Positions 1 to 9,496 are shown, counted from the first letter of the stretch. The stretch: 51,783 nt of DNA from Phyllobacteriaceae bacterium UBA1940 (GCA_002336975.1 DDFA01000103.1:174-51956); one strand, 5' to 3'. Notes: generated from the letters alone by a model not told the origin. A program made the numbers and translations.

Positions 1-528
1 GGCGGCCAGCGCCAGCGCATCGGCATCGCCCGAGCCTTGGCGGTGAAGCCCGACATGCTGGTGGCCGACGAGCCGGTCTCGGCGCTCGACGTCTCGGTGC
101 AGGCACAGGTTCTCAACCTGCTTCAGGATCTGAAGGAAAAACTCGATCTCACCATCCTGTTCATCAGCCACGACCTGGCGGTGGTCGAACATTTCTGCGA
201 CCGGGTGGCGGTGATGTATCTGGGGCGGCTGATGGAGCTGGCGCCGCGCCGGTCGCTGTTTGCCGCGCCGCGCCATCCTTACACCGAGGCGCTGCTGTCG
301 GCCTCGCCGCTGCCGGACCCGACCCGCCGCCGCGAACGGATCGTCATGGAGGGCGACATTCCCTCGCCGATCGATCCGCCGTCCGGCTGCGTGCTGCGCA
401 CCCGCTGCCGCTATGCCTTGCCGGCCTGCGCGGGCGCCGCGCCTGAACTCAAGGAAGTCGCGCCGGGCCATTTCAAGGCCTGCATCCGCGACGATGTCCT
501 CCAGGAGGCAGACGATGCCGGTCAATAA
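1..528 (+). CDS. Peptide-type ABC transporter ATP-binding protein, C-terminal part (5' end outside window)
   Basis: The frame is open from the first base, so this is the C-terminal part of an oligopeptide/dipeptide importer ATPase of the DppF/OppF class. It would energise substrate uptake from the inner face of the membrane. The window opens on the ABC signature (GGQRQR), followed by Walker B (VADEP) with the SALDVS D-loop and the H-loop (ISHD). A C-terminal oligopeptide-binding extension follows with a Cys-rich stretch ([14 protein letters not shown]) typical of this subfamily. Walker A and the transporter's other subunits lie upstream of the window. The stop codon overlaps the start of the next gene by 14 bases, so the amidohydrolase is probably translated from the same mRNA. 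Confidence 0.93.
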   Translation, partial: GGQRQRIGIARALAVKPDMLVADEPVSALDVSVQAQVLNLLQDLKEKLDLTILFISHDLAVVEHFCDRVAVMYLGRLMELAPRRSLFAAPRHPYTEALLSASPLPDPTRRRERIVMEGDIPSPIDPPSGCVLRTRCRYALPACAGAAPELKEVAPGHFKACIRDDVLQEADDAGQ

Positions 529-1681
529 TCGTATTGCCGACCTCGCCGGCGAGATCGCCGGCTGGCGGCATGATTTCCATGCCCATCCGGAGGTGCTCTA
601 CGAGGTGCATCGTACCGCCGCGCGCGTCGCCGAACTTCTGGAGAGTTTCGGCGTCGACGATCTGGCTACGGGCGTCGGCAGAACCGGCGTCGTCGGCGTC
701 ATTCACGGCAATCGCCCCGGCAAGATGATCGGTCTGAGGGCCGAACTCGACGCGCTGCCGATGACCGAGGCGACGGGGCTCGCCCATGCCTCGCAAAATG
801 AGGGCAGGATGCACGCCTGCGGCCATGACGGCCACACGGCGATGCTGCTGGGCGCAGCGAAATATTTCGCCGAGACGCGCGATTTCGCAGGCTCCGTGGC
901 GTTGATCTTCCAGCCCGCCGAAGAAGGCGGCGCGGGCGGGCGCGCGATGGCCGAAGACGGCCTGTTTACGCGCTGGCCGATCGAGGAGGTCTACGCGCTC
1001 CACAACATGCCCGGCGTCCCGCTCGGCCACTTCGCCACCCGCCCCAACGCGATCATGGCGTCCGCCGACACGTTCGAGATCGTCATCGAGGGCAGGGGCG
1101 GACATGCCGCCTGGCCGCATGCGACCGCCGACGTCGTGGTCGCCGCCGGGCAGATCATCACGGCGCTGCAGAGCATCGTGTCGCGCGAAACCAATCCGCT
1201 GCTCGCCGCCGTCGTGTCGATCACGCAGATGGAAGCCGGCAGCACCCACAACGTCATGCCCGACCGGGCGCGGCTGGCCGGCACCTTGCGGGCGCTGGAC
1301 CCGGATGTGCGCGTTCACGTCGAAAAGCGGTTGATCGAGATCGCCGAGGGGGTGGCGTGGGCGCTCAATGTCAAGGCGCGGGTGCATGTCGACCACATCT
1401 GCGGCGTGGTGGTCAACGACCCTTCGCGCACGGCGCTGTGCGCCCGTGTCGCCGGCGAACTGGCGGGCAGGGACAAGGTCGATGCGACGATGGTTCCATT
1501 GATGGGCGGCGACGATTTCTGCTACCTGCTCGACCATCGCCCCGGCGGCTACGTCTTTGTCGGAAATGGCGATACGTCCGGCCTCCACACCGTCACATAT
1601 GATTTCAACGACGATCTGATTCCGATCGGCGTGTCCTATTGGGTGCGTCTTGTTCAGGCCGCATCCTCCCCGTCGCTGTAG
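515..1681 (+). CDS. M20 family amidohydrolase (hippurate hydrolase-like)
   Basis: A 388-residue metal-dependent amidohydrolase of peptidase family M20D, which cleaves N-acyl amino acids and related amides in the cytoplasm. Visible motifs are RAELDALPM, the metal-ligand segment [17 protein letters not shown], the [11 protein letters not shown] segment with the catalytic glutamates, the dimerisation-domain [10 protein letters not shown], and a late [10 protein letters not shown]. The length is normal for the family. The ATG at 515 was chosen because AGGAGG (503-508) sits just upstream and homology begins soon after; the frame stays open further upstream, but only inside the ABC gene. It overlaps the ATPase gene, so its substrate is probably what that transporter brings in. 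The exact substrate cannot be told. Confidence 0.9.
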   Translation: MPVNNRIADLAGEIAGWRHDFHAHPEVLYEVHRTAARVAELLESFGVDDLATGVGRTGVVGVIHGNRPGKMIGLRAELDALPMTEATGLAHASQNEGRMHACGHDGHTAMLLGAAKYFAETRDFAGSVALIFQPAEEGGAGGRAMAEDGLFTRWPIEEVYALHNMPGVPLGHFATRPNAIMASADTFEIVIEGRGGHAAWPHATADVVVAAGQIITALQSIVSRETNPLLAAVVSITQMEAGSTHNVMPDRARLAGTLRALDPDVRVHVEKRLIEIAEGVAWALNVKARVHVDHICGVVVNDPSRTALCARVAGELAGRDKVDATMVPLMGGDDFCYLLDHRPGGYVFVGNGDTSGLHTVTYDFNDDLIPIGVSYWVRLVQAASSPSL

Positions 1682-1812
1682 AGTGGACCCGGATGCGCCC
1701 CGCCGAGGCCATTCGCCTCGACGTCCGCTGCACGGGCCGGGCATCCGACTTCTGACGGGGCGGGCCATGTCCGCGTCGGCCCTTCGTTTCCAGCCATTCA
1801 ACAAGGACCATC

Positions 1813-2844
1813 ATGTCCGGATCCACCGGTTCGATTTCCCGAATTCCCTATGACGACCTGGTCGCGCTTCTGACCGGGATCTTCCGGCGCGCCGGGGCAT
1901 CGCCGGCGGTCGCCGGCATTCTCGCGGCCAATTGCGCCGGATGCGAGCGGGACGGCGCCAAGTCGCACGGCGTGTTCCGGATCCCGGGTTATCTGTCGTC
2001 GATCGTCAGCGGCTGGGTGGACCCAGCCGCCGAGCCGGCGCTGGAAGTTGCGGGCGGCGCGTTCCTGCGCGTCGATGCCATGAACGGCTTCGCCCAGCCG
2101 GCCCTTGAGCTGGCGAAGCCGGCCTTGATGGAGCGGGCGCGCGAGCAGGGCGTGGCGCTGCTGGCGATCCGCAATTCGCACCATTTCAGCGCGCTCTGGC
2201 CCGACGTCGAACCGTTCGCCGATGAGGGCCTGCTGGCGCTGTCGATGGTCAACAGCTTTGCCTGCACCGTGCCGTTCGATGGGCATGCCGCGGTTCTGGG
2301 CACCAACCCAATCGCCTTTGCGGCGCCGCGCGGCGAGGGCGCTCCGCTGGTGGCCGATATGGCGACCAGCGCCATGGCCAATGGCGATGTGCAGATAGCG
2401 CTGCGCGAGGGCCGGCAGTTGCCGCCTGACCACGGAGTCGATGCGCATGGACGTCCGACGCGAGACCCCGCCGCCGTGCTCGACGGCGGCGCTCTGTTGC
2501 CGTTCGGCGGCTACAAGGGCAGCACGATTTCAATGATGATCGAACTGTTCGGCGCGGCGCTGACGGGCGGAAAATTCTCGTTCGAGGTGGACTGGTCCGC
2601 CTATCCGGGAGCGCAGACGCCCCATACCGGTCAGATGCTGATCGTCATCTCCCCCGATTTCGGCCGTCTCAACGGCAGTTTCGGCCGCCGGGTCGACGAC
2701 TTTGTCGAGCAGTTGCGGTTGAGTGGCGTCAGCCGGTTGCCGGGCGACCGGCGTCTGGTGACCCGCCGCAGGACCATGATCGAAGGGATTCCGTTGCCGG
2801 AGGCGCAACTGGAAAACCTGCGCAGGCTCGCCAACGGCGGGTAG
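1813..2844 (+). CDS. Ldh family oxidoreductase (malate/L-lactate dehydrogenase-like; possible DpkA-type imine reductase)
   Basis: 343 residues of the NAD(P)H-dependent Ldh_2 family, unrelated to the classical Rossmann lactate dehydrogenases. Members include malate/ureidoglycolate/sulfolactate dehydrogenases and the delta1-piperideine-2-carboxylate/pyrroline-2-carboxylate reductase DpkA. Family features seen are the SHHF segment in RNSHHFSALW, TNPIAFAAP, DMATSAMANGD, and LPFGGYKGSTISMMIELF near the C-terminus. The segment order and length fit an intact enzyme. It follows an amidohydrolase and a peptide ABC importer with a 131-bp gap. A cyclic-imine reductase role in D-amino-acid, proline or lysine breakdown is therefore plausible, but that is inference. 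The start is the ATG preceded by AACAAGGACC, a weak ribosome site. Confidence 0.86.
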   Translation: MSGSTGSISRIPYDDLVALLTGIFRRAGASPAVAGILAANCAGCERDGAKSHGVFRIPGYLSSIVSGWVDPAAEPALEVAGGAFLRVDAMNGFAQPALELAKPALMERAREQGVALLAIRNSHHFSALWPDVEPFADEGLLALSMVNSFACTVPFDGHAAVLGTNPIAFAAPRGEGAPLVADMATSAMANGDVQIALREGRQLPPDHGVDAHGRPTRDPAAVLDGGALLPFGGYKGSTISMMIELFGAALTGGKFSFEVDWSAYPGAQTPHTGQMLIVISPDFGRLNGSFGRRVDDFVEQLRLSGVSRLPGDRRLVTRRRTMIEGIPLPEAQLENLRRLANGG

Positions 2845-3024
2845 GCTTGCGCCGTTGCGGCGGAGACTGCCAGACCGCCGTCGATAATTTCCCTGCAAAC
2901 GTCTGATCGCACCGGCGCTCGGCGGGGGTTCGGACGTTTCGATCCGACCTTGTTCCACCCCAGGACCACACCATTGCTCTGGTCATGAAACAGTCCAGGC
3001 GACGCCCCGTGTCCGCACCAGAAA

Positions 3025-3086
3025 TTTAGTATTTGTAAAATTCCCTTGACAGGCAGCAAGGCCTCTGCATTTTTACAAATACTAAA
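3025..3086 (+). promoter_or_regulatory. Perfect 16-bp inverted repeat around a TTGACA box: likely autoregulatory operator
   Basis: TTTAGTATTTGTAAAA (3025-3040) is repeated exactly as its reverse complement TTTTACAAATACTAAA (3071-3086), 30 bp apart and just upstream of the XRE-cupin regulator start at 3110. A consensus -35 box TTGACA lies between the arms at 3046-3051. A weak -10 (near 3069-3074) would abut the right arm. The arms are AT-rich in otherwise GC-rich DNA. The layout suggests that a dimeric regulator binds both arms and controls its own operon. The rest of the 265-bp gap from 2845 shows nothing I recognise. Confidence 0.7.
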
Positions 3087-3109
3087 ATCGCGGCAGTTCG
3101 GGGGAGCGC

Positions 3110-3778
3110 GTGGCTGAAGGCGCAAAGGGGGAAAAGGTGCTTTGGCCGGCGGAGGAGCCGCTTGGCGCACGTCTTCGCGAACGGCGAACCGCGCTTGGTC
3201 TGACCCTCAAGGACGTGGCCGACGCCGCCGGACTTTCAGTCGGCTTTATCTCGCAAGTCGAGCGCGACCTGACTGTCCCGTCGCTGTCGTCGCTTGTCTC
3301 GATCGCGCGCGTGCTGCAGGAGCCCGTGGCCCGGTTCCTGGCGCAGCCGCAGGGCGACCGGCCATTCACACGTCACGACGAGCGCGATGTCTACGCGGTG
3401 CGCGCCGACGGCCTGAAATACGAGCGCCTGTCGGCCCGTTTCCCCGGCAATGTCGTCAACTCCGTGATCGTCCACGAGCCGCCCGGCTATCGCACCGAAT
3501 CCATCCAGCACGAGGGCGAAGAACTGTTCTTCATTCTCAAGGGCGAGATCACCGTCGAGATCGAGGACGAGGCGACCATTCTGTCGGCCGGCGACAGCAT
3601 TCATTTCGATTCAACCAGAAGTCACTCGTCGTGGAACCACACCACCGAACCGGTGACGATGCTGCATGTGTGCACAATGGACGTCTTCGGCGACAAGCCA
3701 GGAGACGACGATCATCCTGGCAACCGGGCGCGACATCAGATCGTGCAAGAACCCGGGCCCGAGGGGAACAAAGACTGA
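3110..3778 (+). CDS. XRE family transcriptional regulator with C-terminal cupin domain
   Basis: 222 residues. An XRE-type helix-turn-helix covers about residues 18-76 (LGARLRERR, then LKDVADAAGLSVGFISQVER). A cupin sensor domain follows at about residues 105-195 (HEGEELFFILKG, LSAGDSIHFDS). This class usually represses or activates one adjacent catabolic operon, with the cupin binding a small metabolite. The GTG start at 3110 is used; GGGGGAG lies immediately upstream and no better ATG exists. It is only 27 bp from the ABC solute-binding gene and points the same way, so it is probably co-transcribed with the importer and hydantoinase genes and controls them through the palindrome upstream. 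The ligand is unknown. Confidence 0.9.
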   Translation: MAEGAKGEKVLWPAEEPLGARLRERRTALGLTLKDVADAAGLSVGFISQVERDLTVPSLSSLVSIARVLQEPVARFLAQPQGDRPFTRHDERDVYAVRADGLKYERLSARFPGNVVNSVIVHEPPGYRTESIQHEGEELFFILKGEITVEIEDEATILSAGDSIHFDSTRSHSSWNHTTEPVTMLHVCTMDVFGDKPGDDDHPGNRARHQIVQEPGPEGNKD

Positions 3779-3805
3779 ATATCCGGAAACAATGGGAGTT
3801 GTCTT

Positions 3806-5398
3806 ATGAAACGTTCTGTAAAATCGTTAGCCGCCCTGATGCTTGCCTCGAGCATCCTCGCGGCGCCGGTCCTGGCTCACGCCGGCGGCGTTCTTCGACT
3901 TGATGAGGTGGCGGTCGGCGAAATCGATCCGGCCAAGGCGTCGGACTATGCCGACTCGATCCTGATGTTCAACCTCTACGACACGTTGGTTCTGCCCAAG
4001 CAGGGCGAGCCCGGCCATGCGCCGCACCTCGCCAAGAGCTGGGAAGGCAGCGGAACGCAATACACCTTCACCCTGCGCGACGACGTCAAGTTCGTCAGCG
4101 GCAACCTGATGACGGCGGACGACGTCGTGTTCTCGCTCGAACGCATGAAGGCGATAGGCAAAGGCCTGTCCTACCTGTTCGAAAATGTCGACAAGGTCGA
4201 GGCGATCGACGCACATACCGTCAAGTTCACGCTCAAGACCGCCTATGCACCCTTTGTCGCCTCGCTCGTGCGCCTGCCCGTCGTCGACAAGAAGACGGTG
4301 ATGGAACATCTGGGCGACGGCGCGGGCGAAATGAAGGACTGGGGCGAAGCCTGGCTGTCCAAGAACACCGCCGGCACCGGTGCCTACAAGATCGTCTCGC
4401 ACAATCCGCAGGAAGAGACGGTCATGGAAAAGAATCCGGGCTATTTCCTGGCTGTTCCCGAGGCCGCGCCGAACCAGGCGCGCCTGCGTTACGGCCTCGA
4501 GGCGGCAACCGTACGCACCCTGATTTCGCAGGGCCAGCATGACGTCGCCTCGCAGTGGCTGCCGCCGGAAGTGATCAAGTCGCTCGCGGCCGAGGGAGCC
4601 CAACTCCTGACCGAAGGCGGCACCGGCGCGTTCTACGTCAAGATGAATACGACCAAGGCGCCGCTCGACGATGTCGAGTGTCGCTTGGCGTTGTCCAACG
4701 CGTTCGACTATGCGGCTGCGGTCAAGATGATCTCCATCACCGATACGGTGGCACAGGGATCTGCCGCCACCGGCGCCATTCCGGTCGGCATGCTCGGCGC
4801 CAATCCGGCCGACCAGATCCTCAAGCGCGACATGGAGGCGGCCAAGGCGCATCTGGCCAAGTGCAAGACCAAGCCTGAGGACTTCAACCTCGAACTGTCC
4901 TGGATCGCCGAGGTGCCGCTCGAAGAACGTTTCGCGCTACTGATGCAGGCGAACTTCGCCGAACTCGGGATCAAGTCTGAAATCAAGAAACTGCCCTGGG
5001 CGCTGTTTGCAGACCAGGTATCGAAACCGGAAAACACGCCGCATATCTCGCAGCTCTTCGTCGTCTCGGTGACCGGCGACCCGGACACGCTGCTCTACGG
5101 CATGTATCATTCCTCGGCCGCTGGCACCTGGCAGTCGCCGGAATATCTGAAGGACGAGACCGTCGACAAGTTGCTGGACGAGGGGCGCACCAGCGCCGAC
5201 GCGGCGGCCCGAGAGGCGGCCTATTCGGCTCTCAACAAACGATTGATGGAGATTGCGCCGACGATCTACGGCTTCGACCGGACATCGGTCTTTGCGGCGA
5301 GCAAGCGCGTCAAGGCGCCGGCTCTCAGCGATCCGTCCAAGGCGTTCGGCCTCGACGGCATGGGCTTCACCTTCCGTCTGATGGAAGTCGCCGAGTAG
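3806..5398 (+). CDS. ABC transporter substrate-binding protein, family 5 (peptide/nickel type)
   Basis: A 530-residue periplasmic solute-binding protein (SBP_bac_5/DppA-OppA class). The N-terminus is a standard Sec signal peptide: KR, a hydrophobic run, then an APVLAHAGG cleavage region at about residues 21-28. The mature part carries family segments such as LAKSWEGSGTQYTFTLRDDV and MTADDVVFSLERM, and the length is typical. It captures the substrate for the two permeases and two ATPases that follow directly. Family 5 proteins bind peptides, opines, amino-acid derivatives or glutathione, so the family name does not fix the substrate. The downstream hydantoinase suggests a cyclic amide or oxoproline-like compound, which is inference. 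Confidence 0.93.
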   Translation: MKRSVKSLAALMLASSILAAPVLAHAGGVLRLDEVAVGEIDPAKASDYADSILMFNLYDTLVLPKQGEPGHAPHLAKSWEGSGTQYTFTLRDDVKFVSGNLMTADDVVFSLERMKAIGKGLSYLFENVDKVEAIDAHTVKFTLKTAYAPFVASLVRLPVVDKKTVMEHLGDGAGEMKDWGEAWLSKNTAGTGAYKIVSHNPQEETVMEKNPGYFLAVPEAAPNQARLRYGLEAATVRTLISQGQHDVASQWLPPEVIKSLAAEGAQLLTEGGTGAFYVKMNTTKAPLDDVECRLALSNAFDYAAAVKMISITDTVAQGSAATGAIPVGMLGANPADQILKRDMEAAKAHLAKCKTKPEDFNLELSWIAEVPLEERFALLMQANFAELGIKSEIKKLPWALFADQVSKPENTPHISQLFVVSVTGDPDTLLYGMYHSSAAGTWQSPEYLKDETVDKLLDEGRTSADAAAREAAYSALNKRLMEIAPTIYGFDRTSVFAASKRVKAPALSDPSKAFGLDGMGFTFRLMEVAE

Positions 5399-5459
5399 GT
5401 TCCGTCAACACCGGGGCGGCGCGACCGCCGCTCCGGTTACCGCCGTAAGGGCTCAAGAT

Positions 5460-6485
5460 ATGTCGCCGATCGTCCGCATCCTCGCGAAGCGGCTTGGCAC
5501 CTCGTTGCTCGTGCTTGCCGGGGTTTCCATGCTGATCTTCGCAATCGCCCGGATCATTCCGGGCGACCCGGCGCGCATCGCCCTGGGACCCAACGCGACC
5601 GCCGAGCAGGTCGCCAATCTGCGCGCGGCGCTGCACCTGGATGAATCAATCCCGGTGCAATACGGCTATTTCCTCAAGGACCTGTCGCAGGGCGATCTCG
5701 GCGTGTCGCTCTACACCAACCGCCCAGTGACGCAGGACATCGCGCAGTTTCTGCCGGCTACGCTCGAACTGGTTCTTGTCGCCGGCCTGCTGATGGTCGT
5801 CGCCGGCCTGCCGCTCGGCATCCTCTCGGCGCGCTTCCGCGGCGGCGTGACCGACAACATCATCCGCATGATCTCGCTACTCGGCGTCTCGGCGCCCAGT
5901 TTCGTGTGGGCCGTCATCCTGATGCTGATCTTCGCCTTCTACCTGCCGCTGTTCCCGATCGCCGGCCGCATCAGCGACGTCTACGCCATCGCGCCGGTGA
6001 CCGGCTTCCTGCTGGTCGACACGCTGATCGCGGGCAATTTCGCCGCCTTCGCCGACGCCTCGTGGCACATCATGCTGCCGGCGGTCGCGCTGGCGCTGTC
6101 TGGCATCGGCCAGGCGGCGCGGCTGACGCGCGCCAATATGATCGAGACCTATGACAGGCCCTATATCGAAATGGCGCGGTCCTACGGTTTCTCGGAGCGG
6201 CGCATCGCCAACCGCTACGCCTTCAAGCCGTCGCTCATTCCCTCGCTGACCATCATCGGCCTCGACTTCGCCGCCATGCTCGGCAACGCCTTCCTGGTCG
6301 AAGCGATCTTCGCCTGGCCCGGCCTGTCGCGCTACGGCGTCGCGGTCATCCTGCGCAAGGATCTCAACGCCATCGTCGGCACGGTGCTGGTGATTTCCGC
6401 CACCTTCCTGATCGCCAACATCATCGTCGACCTGCTGATCGCCTTCATCAATCCCCGCATCCGGCTGTCCAGGAGGGCGTCATGA
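5460..6485 (+). CDS. ABC transporter permease, DppB type
   Basis: A 341-residue inner-membrane permease of the BPD_transp_1 class. It has an N-terminal membrane segment (LLVLAGVSMLIFAIARIIPG), the DppB-like periplasmic segment around NLRAALHLDESIPVQYGYF, several further hydrophobic helices, and an EAA-type loop (EMARSYGFSERRIANRYAF) that docks to the ATPases. It forms a heterodimer with the product of the next gene, whose start overlaps its stop by 4 bp. The 61-bp gap after the binding-protein gene is short enough for one transcript, and AAGGGC precedes the ATG. The length is slightly long but normal for DppB/GsiC relatives. Confidence 0.93.
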   Translation: MSPIVRILAKRLGTSLLVLAGVSMLIFAIARIIPGDPARIALGPNATAEQVANLRAALHLDESIPVQYGYFLKDLSQGDLGVSLYTNRPVTQDIAQFLPATLELVLVAGLLMVVAGLPLGILSARFRGGVTDNIIRMISLLGVSAPSFVWAVILMLIFAFYLPLFPIAGRISDVYAIAPVTGFLLVDTLIAGNFAAFADASWHIMLPAVALALSGIGQAARLTRANMIETYDRPYIEMARSYGFSERRIANRYAFKPSLIPSLTIIGLDFAAMLGNAFLVEAIFAWPGLSRYGVAVILRKDLNAIVGTVLVISATFLIANIIVDLLIAFINPRIRLSRRAS

Positions 6486-7315
6486 AGCGCACGCTCGCCA
6501 TCCTGCTGGCCAATCCGCTGTCGCTGCTTGGCGTGGTGCTGGTGGCGCTGGTGGTGCTGTCGGCGATCTTCGCCGACGTCATTGCGCCGTTTCCCGAACA
6601 TCGCGGCGCCGTGGTCGACTTCGCCAATTTCAACAAGCCGCCGCAATGGCCCTACATCATGGGGACCGACCTCGTCGGGCGCGACATCTTTTCGCGCATT
6701 CTCTACGCCTACCGCATCTCGCTGGTGCTCGGCGTCGTGGTGCTGGCGATCGCCGTGCCGATCGGCGTCGCCATCGGGCTCGTCGCCGGCTATGTCGGCG
6801 GCTGGACTGAATATGCGCTGATGCGCATCACCGACATTTTCCTGTCGATCCCGCCGCTGGTGCTGGCGATGTCGATCATGGGCGTGCTCGAACCGACGCT
6901 GACCAACGGCATGCTCGCGGTCACCGCGATGTGGTGGCCCTGGTATGCGCGGCTGGTCTACAATATCACCCGGGCCGAGCGCGAGGAAGGCTATGTGCTC
7001 GCCGCCGAGGTCATCGGCGCGTCGCCGACGCATGTGATGTTCCGCGAAATCCTGCCCAACTGCGTGCCGGCCATCGTCACCAAGATGACGCTCGACCTGG
7101 GCTTTGTCATCCTGATCGCCTCGTCGCTGTCCTTCCTCGGCCTTGGCGTGCAGCCGCCGACGCCGGACCTCGGCTCGATGGTCGCCGACGGCGCGAAATA
7201 TCTGCCCGATTCCTGGTGGCTCACCGTATTTCCGGGCCTGGCGATCCTGGTTGCGGTGTTCGGCTTCAACCTGATCGGCGACGCCTTGCGCGACATTTTG
7301 GGAGCGGACCAATGA
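6482..7315 (+). CDS. ABC transporter permease, DppC type
   Basis: A 277-residue partner permease. Seen are the N-terminal membrane anchor, the DppC-type [19 protein letters not shown] segment after a short periplasmic stretch, and an EAA loop ([20 protein letters not shown]) for ATPase contact. The [16 protein letters not shown] stretch near the C-terminus is a hallmark of this subfamily. It starts inside the stop codon of the DppB-type gene (ATGA overlap) and ends in the same kind of overlap with the first ATPase gene, so the importer genes are translationally coupled. GGAGGG upstream of the ATG is a strong ribosome site. Confidence 0.93.
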   Translation: MKRTLAILLANPLSLLGVVLVALVVLSAIFADVIAPFPEHRGAVVDFANFNKPPQWPYIMGTDLVGRDIFSRILYAYRISLVLGVVVLAIAVPIGVAIGLVAGYVGGWTEYALMRITDIFLSIPPLVLAMSIMGVLEPTLTNGMLAVTAMWWPWYARLVYNITRAEREEGYVLAAEVIGASPTHVMFREILPNCVPAIVTKMTLDLGFVILIASSLSFLGLGVQPPTPDLGSMVADGAKYLPDSWWLTVFPGLAILVAVFGFNLIGDALRDILGADQ

Positions 7316-8193
7316 AACCGCCGCTGCTCGACATCCAGGACCTGAAGCTCGGGTTCAAGGGCTGGACCGGATATATCGAAGTCCTGCACGGAATTTCACT
7401 GAGCATCGGCCCGGGCGAGCGCGTCGCGCTGGTCGGCGAGTCGGGTTCCGGCAAATCCGTCACGGCGCGCATCGTGCTCGGCCTGCTGCAGTCGCTGCGC
7501 TCGTCGCGCATCGGCGGAAAGCTGCTTTTCGACGGCATCGACCTGGAGGCGCTGTCCGAGGCCGAGCGCCACCGGCTGCGCGGCACGCGGATGTCGATGA
7601 TCTTCCAGGATCCGACTTCGTCGCTCAATCCGGTCTACCGGATCGGGACCCAGTTCATCGAAGTGCTCAGGCGCGCCGCGCCAGGTCTTCCACGGCAGGC
7701 TGCGCTCGACAGGGCCGCCGAAATCCTGGCCGAAGTCGCCATCGCCGAGCCGCAGCGCGTGCTTCAGTCCTATCCCTTCCAGCTCTCGGGCGGGATGAAC
7801 CAGCGTGTGATGATCGCCATGGCGCTGGCCAACGAGCCGGACCTGCTGATCGCCGACGAGCCCGGCACGGCGCTCGACGTCACCGTGCAGGCGCAAACGC
7901 TCGACCTGATGCGACGGCTTGTCGATCAGCACAACACGGCGGTGCTGTTTATTTCCCACAATCTTGGAGTGGTGCGCGAGTTCGCCGACCGCGTCTACGT
8001 CATCTACAAGGGCCGCATCGTCGAGCACGGCCCGACCCAGGCGCTGTTTGATGATCCCAGGCACGCCTACACCCGCGCCCTGATGGCTGCGGCGCCGCGG
8101 CTGACCGGCGGCGGCATTCCAGACATTGTCGAGGATTCGCAGGCCTATCTGGCTCCGATGCAGGATCACACGACCGGCGAGGCGAGACCATGA
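7312..8193 (+). CDS. ABC transporter ATP-binding protein, DppD type
   Basis: A 293-residue ATPase, first of a DppD/DppF pair powering the importer. Walker A (GESGSGKS) is near residues 42-49, the signature is LSGGMNQR, Walker B is LLIADEP followed by the D-loop GTALDVT, and the H-loop is FISHN. The signature carries Met after LSGG instead of the usual Gln. The start at 7312 overlaps the previous stop by 4 bp and is preceded by GGGAGCGG. The frame stays open much further upstream, but that part only shadows the permease gene. The C-terminal tail is short and lacks the Cys-rich segment seen in some DppD proteins. Confidence 0.92.
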   Translation: MKPPLLDIQDLKLGFKGWTGYIEVLHGISLSIGPGERVALVGESGSGKSVTARIVLGLLQSLRSSRIGGKLLFDGIDLEALSEAERHRLRGTRMSMIFQDPTSSLNPVYRIGTQFIEVLRRAAPGLPRQAALDRAAEILAEVAIAEPQRVLQSYPFQLSGGMNQRVMIAMALANEPDLLIADEPGTALDVTVQAQTLDLMRRLVDQHNTAVLFISHNLGVVREFADRVYVIYKGRIVEHGPTQALFDDPRHAYTRALMAAAPRLTGGGIPDIVEDSQAYLAPMQDHTTGEARP

Positions 8194-8999
8194 GCGCGCC
8201 GCTGCTGTCACTGCGCAATGTGTCGAAGACATTTGCCGTGGGAAACCGGGAGGTGCGGGCGCTGGAGGACGTCTCGCTCGACGTCAAGGCCGGCGAGTGC
8301 ATGGCCGTCGTCGGCGAATCCGGTTCCGGCAAGAGCACCATGGCCAACCTCGTGCTCGGCATCTATCCGCCCAGCGCCGGCGAGATCCTGTTCAACGGCG
8401 AGGCGCTGCCGCAACGGCGCGCCAAGCTCCATCGCCGCCAGATCCAGCTGGTGCAGCAGAACCCGCTGTCGTCTCTCAATCCGAAACGCTCCATCGGCGC
8501 GTCGCTGCGCCTGGCGCTCGACGTTCACGACATTGGCGCGCGCGTCGAGCGCAATGACATGGTCCGGGCCCTGCTGGAGGAAGTGCGGCTGCCCGCCGAC
8601 TTCGCCAGCCGGCCGCCGTCGGCCCTGTCGGGCGGCCAGCGGCAGCGGGTGGCGATCGCGCGCGCGCTGGCCTGCCAGTCCGAACTCGTTATCCTCGACG
8701 AGCCGACCTCTGCGCTCGACGTGCTGGTGCAGGCGCGCGTGCTCAGGCTGCTTGGCGACCTGCGGCCGCGCCGCGGGCTGACCTACGTGTTCATCACCCA
8801 CGACTTGTCGGTGGTCCGCAACATCGCCGACAGCGTCGCGGTCTTCGAGCGCGGCCGCGTCGTCGAAGCCGGCCAGATGCTTCAGATATTTGAAAACCCG
8901 CAGCACCCCTACACGCGAAACCTGATCGGCGCGGTGCCGGTCATCACGCGAGAGGAACTGGCGCTGCGTGCATCCCTGTCAACGGAGAACCAGGCATGA
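8190..8999 (+). CDS. ABC transporter ATP-binding protein, DppF type
   Basis: A 269-residue second ATPase of the importer. Walker A (GESGSGKST) is near residues 43-51, the Q-loop region is QLVQQNPLSSLNP, the signature is LSGGQRQR, Walker B is LVILDEP with the D-loop TSALDV, and the H-loop is FITHDLS. All elements needed for ATP hydrolysis are present. It overlaps the preceding ATPase gene by 4 bp and the following GAF gene by 4 bp, so its expression is tied to both. The C-terminal extension is trimmed compared with E. coli DppF (about 330 residues), which is common in rhizobial relatives. Confidence 0.92.
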   Translation: MSAPLLSLRNVSKTFAVGNREVRALEDVSLDVKAGECMAVVGESGSGKSTMANLVLGIYPPSAGEILFNGEALPQRRAKLHRRQIQLVQQNPLSSLNPKRSIGASLRLALDVHDIGARVERNDMVRALLEEVRLPADFASRPPSALSGGQRQRVAIARALACQSELVILDEPTSALDVLVQARVLRLLGDLRPRRGLTYVFITHDLSVVRNIADSVAVFERGRVVEAGQMLQIFENPQHPYTRNLIGAVPVITREELALRASLSTENQA

Positions 9000-9493
9000 C
9001 GGCGCAGACCGCATTTTTGTCGGCACTTGAATCGGCGAAGCAGCAGCCGCAAGCGGTGTTCGCGGCCCTGAACGCCATGACCGAATCCGTGGTCGGCGTG
9101 CGGCTGTTCACGCTGATGACCTTTGATTCCCAGACGCGCGGGGCCTGCCGGATCTATTCCAACAGGCCCGACGTCTATCCCGTTCTCGGCACCAAGCCAG
9201 TCAATGAAACCTATTGGAGCGATATGGTGCTCGATCGGCACGAGACCTTCGTCGCCAACAGCCTCGAAGAAATCGCCGAGGTCTTCTACGACCACGAACT
9301 GATTGGATCGCTGGGCTGCCAGTCCGCCATCAACGTGCCGATCGTCATCGCCGGCGAAGTTATCGGCACGATCAACTGCCTGCATGAAGGCGGGTACTAC
9401 ACGCGCGACCGGGTGCTGGCCGCAGATCGGTTGAAACTGCCCGGCGCGGCCGCCTTCCTGCTCGATCGAATGATTTCCGCCAAAGGAGCCTGA
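8996..9493 (+). CDS. Small stand-alone GAF-domain protein
   Basis: A 165-residue protein that is essentially one GAF domain, with no attached kinase, cyclase or HTH. GAF-like features are the RLFTLMTFD strand, the TYWSDMVLDRHETFVAN segment, and the CQSAINVPIVIAGEVIGTINCL core at the usual position. GAF domains bind small ligands, so a sensor or a ligand-binding accessory of the transporter/hydantoinase system is possible. The gene starts inside the stop codon of the DppF-type ATPase (ATGA) and ends 3 bp before the hydantoinase A gene, so it is locked into the operon. The function is not known; relatives beside hydantoinase genes are annotated only as GAF proteins. Confidence 0.8.
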   Translation: MTAQTAFLSALESAKQQPQAVFAALNAMTESVVGVRLFTLMTFDSQTRGACRIYSNRPDVYPVLGTKPVNETYWSDMVLDRHETFVANSLEEIAEVFYDHELIGSLGCQSAINVPIVIAGEVIGTINCLHEGGYYTRDRVLAADRLKLPGAAAFLLDRMISAKGA

Positions 9494-9496
9494 ATC

